From positions 1-12,439 of the forward strand of contig JASLGD010000601.1 of NCBI GenBank assembly GCA_030150305.1: 12,439 nucleotides of DNA, in the 5' to 3' direction. Below, piece by piece: positions 12,358 through 12,439 of the stretch. The translations under genes and the position numbers were made by a program. The notes beneath the pieces are model-generated. The model did no database searches. It worked only from the letters and a program-made list of their open reading frames with translations, and had not been told where the DNA came from. Each line of letters begins with the position of its first letter. Position 1 is the stretch's first letter. Origin of the DNA: Caldimonas sp. Its GTDB lineage: Bacteria > Pseudomonadota > Gammaproteobacteria > Burkholderiales > Burkholderiaceae_C.

Positions 12358-12439
12358 GCGGACGGGCTCTGCCGGGCCGAGCTTAGTCGCAGCCCGCGCG
12401 TCGCGCGTCCTCCAATTGATGGACGGCCCGCGCGCGCCC
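12358..12439. other. Upstream region of the exported protein gene, no gene seen
   Basis: 82 bp to the window edge without a credible ORF. On the minus strand it contains TAAGCT (complement of about 12381-12386), a possible -10 box, and AGAG about 10 nt before the ATG at 12357 as a weak ribosome site. A TTGGAG further upstream is too far (about 24 bp) to be its -35. The function of this region is a guess. Confidence 0.3.

Overview
This window is a piece of a bacterial chromosome that is very rich in G and C (about 70% by eye). It is most likely from a betaproteobacterium of the Burkholderiales type, possibly an uncultured soil or sediment lineage. This rests on the divergent pepA / lptF-lptG arrangement, a single CysB-type LysR regulator next to lptFG, a split ACAD10/11-like phosphotransferase and acyl-CoA dehydrogenase, and codon use dominated by C or G in third position. 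All genes look chromosomal. I see no insertion sequence, phage, CRISPR array, tRNA or rRNA.

Layout. (1) 1-1322, minus: leucyl aminopeptidase pepA, cut by the left window edge. (2) 1353-7640, plus: a tightly packed, probably co-transcribed run. It holds lptF and lptG (the membrane half of the LPS exporter), a short CbiX/SirB-type chelatase, cysB, a YbdL-type methionine aminotransferase, a crotonase-family enzyme and a Crp/Fnr-type regulator. Overlaps of 4 bp or gaps of 11-38 bp join most of these genes. (3) 7641-7762: an intergenic stretch with a long imperfect hairpin built from a REP-like repeat. (4) 7763-10135, plus: an APH-fold phosphotransferase and an ACAD11-like acyl-CoA dehydrogenase, followed by an intrinsic terminator. 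(5) 10154-10897, minus: a conserved-looking protein of unknown function. (6) 10972-11664, plus: a YfcG-type glutathione transferase. (7) 11665-12357, minus: a secreted coiled-coil protein with a DUF4124-like N-terminal motif. It converges on the GST gene with no base between the two stop codons. 12358-12439 holds no gene.

How the genes may work together. PepA and LptFG are housekeeping functions. The chelatase (siroheme supply for sulfite reductase), CysB (sulfur assimilation control) and methionine aminotransferase form a small sulfur-metabolism block. The crotonase, phosphotransferase and dehydrogenase suggest acyl-CoA catabolism. The phosphotransferase/dehydrogenase pair corresponds to the two halves of the animal ACAD10/ACAD11 fusion and resembles LvaA/LvaC of Pseudomonas levulinate catabolism. 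That points to phosphorylation and dephosphorylating elimination of 4-hydroxyacyl-CoA. This is the most interesting functional hypothesis in the window. The Crp/Fnr regulator lies between the two blocks and could control either.
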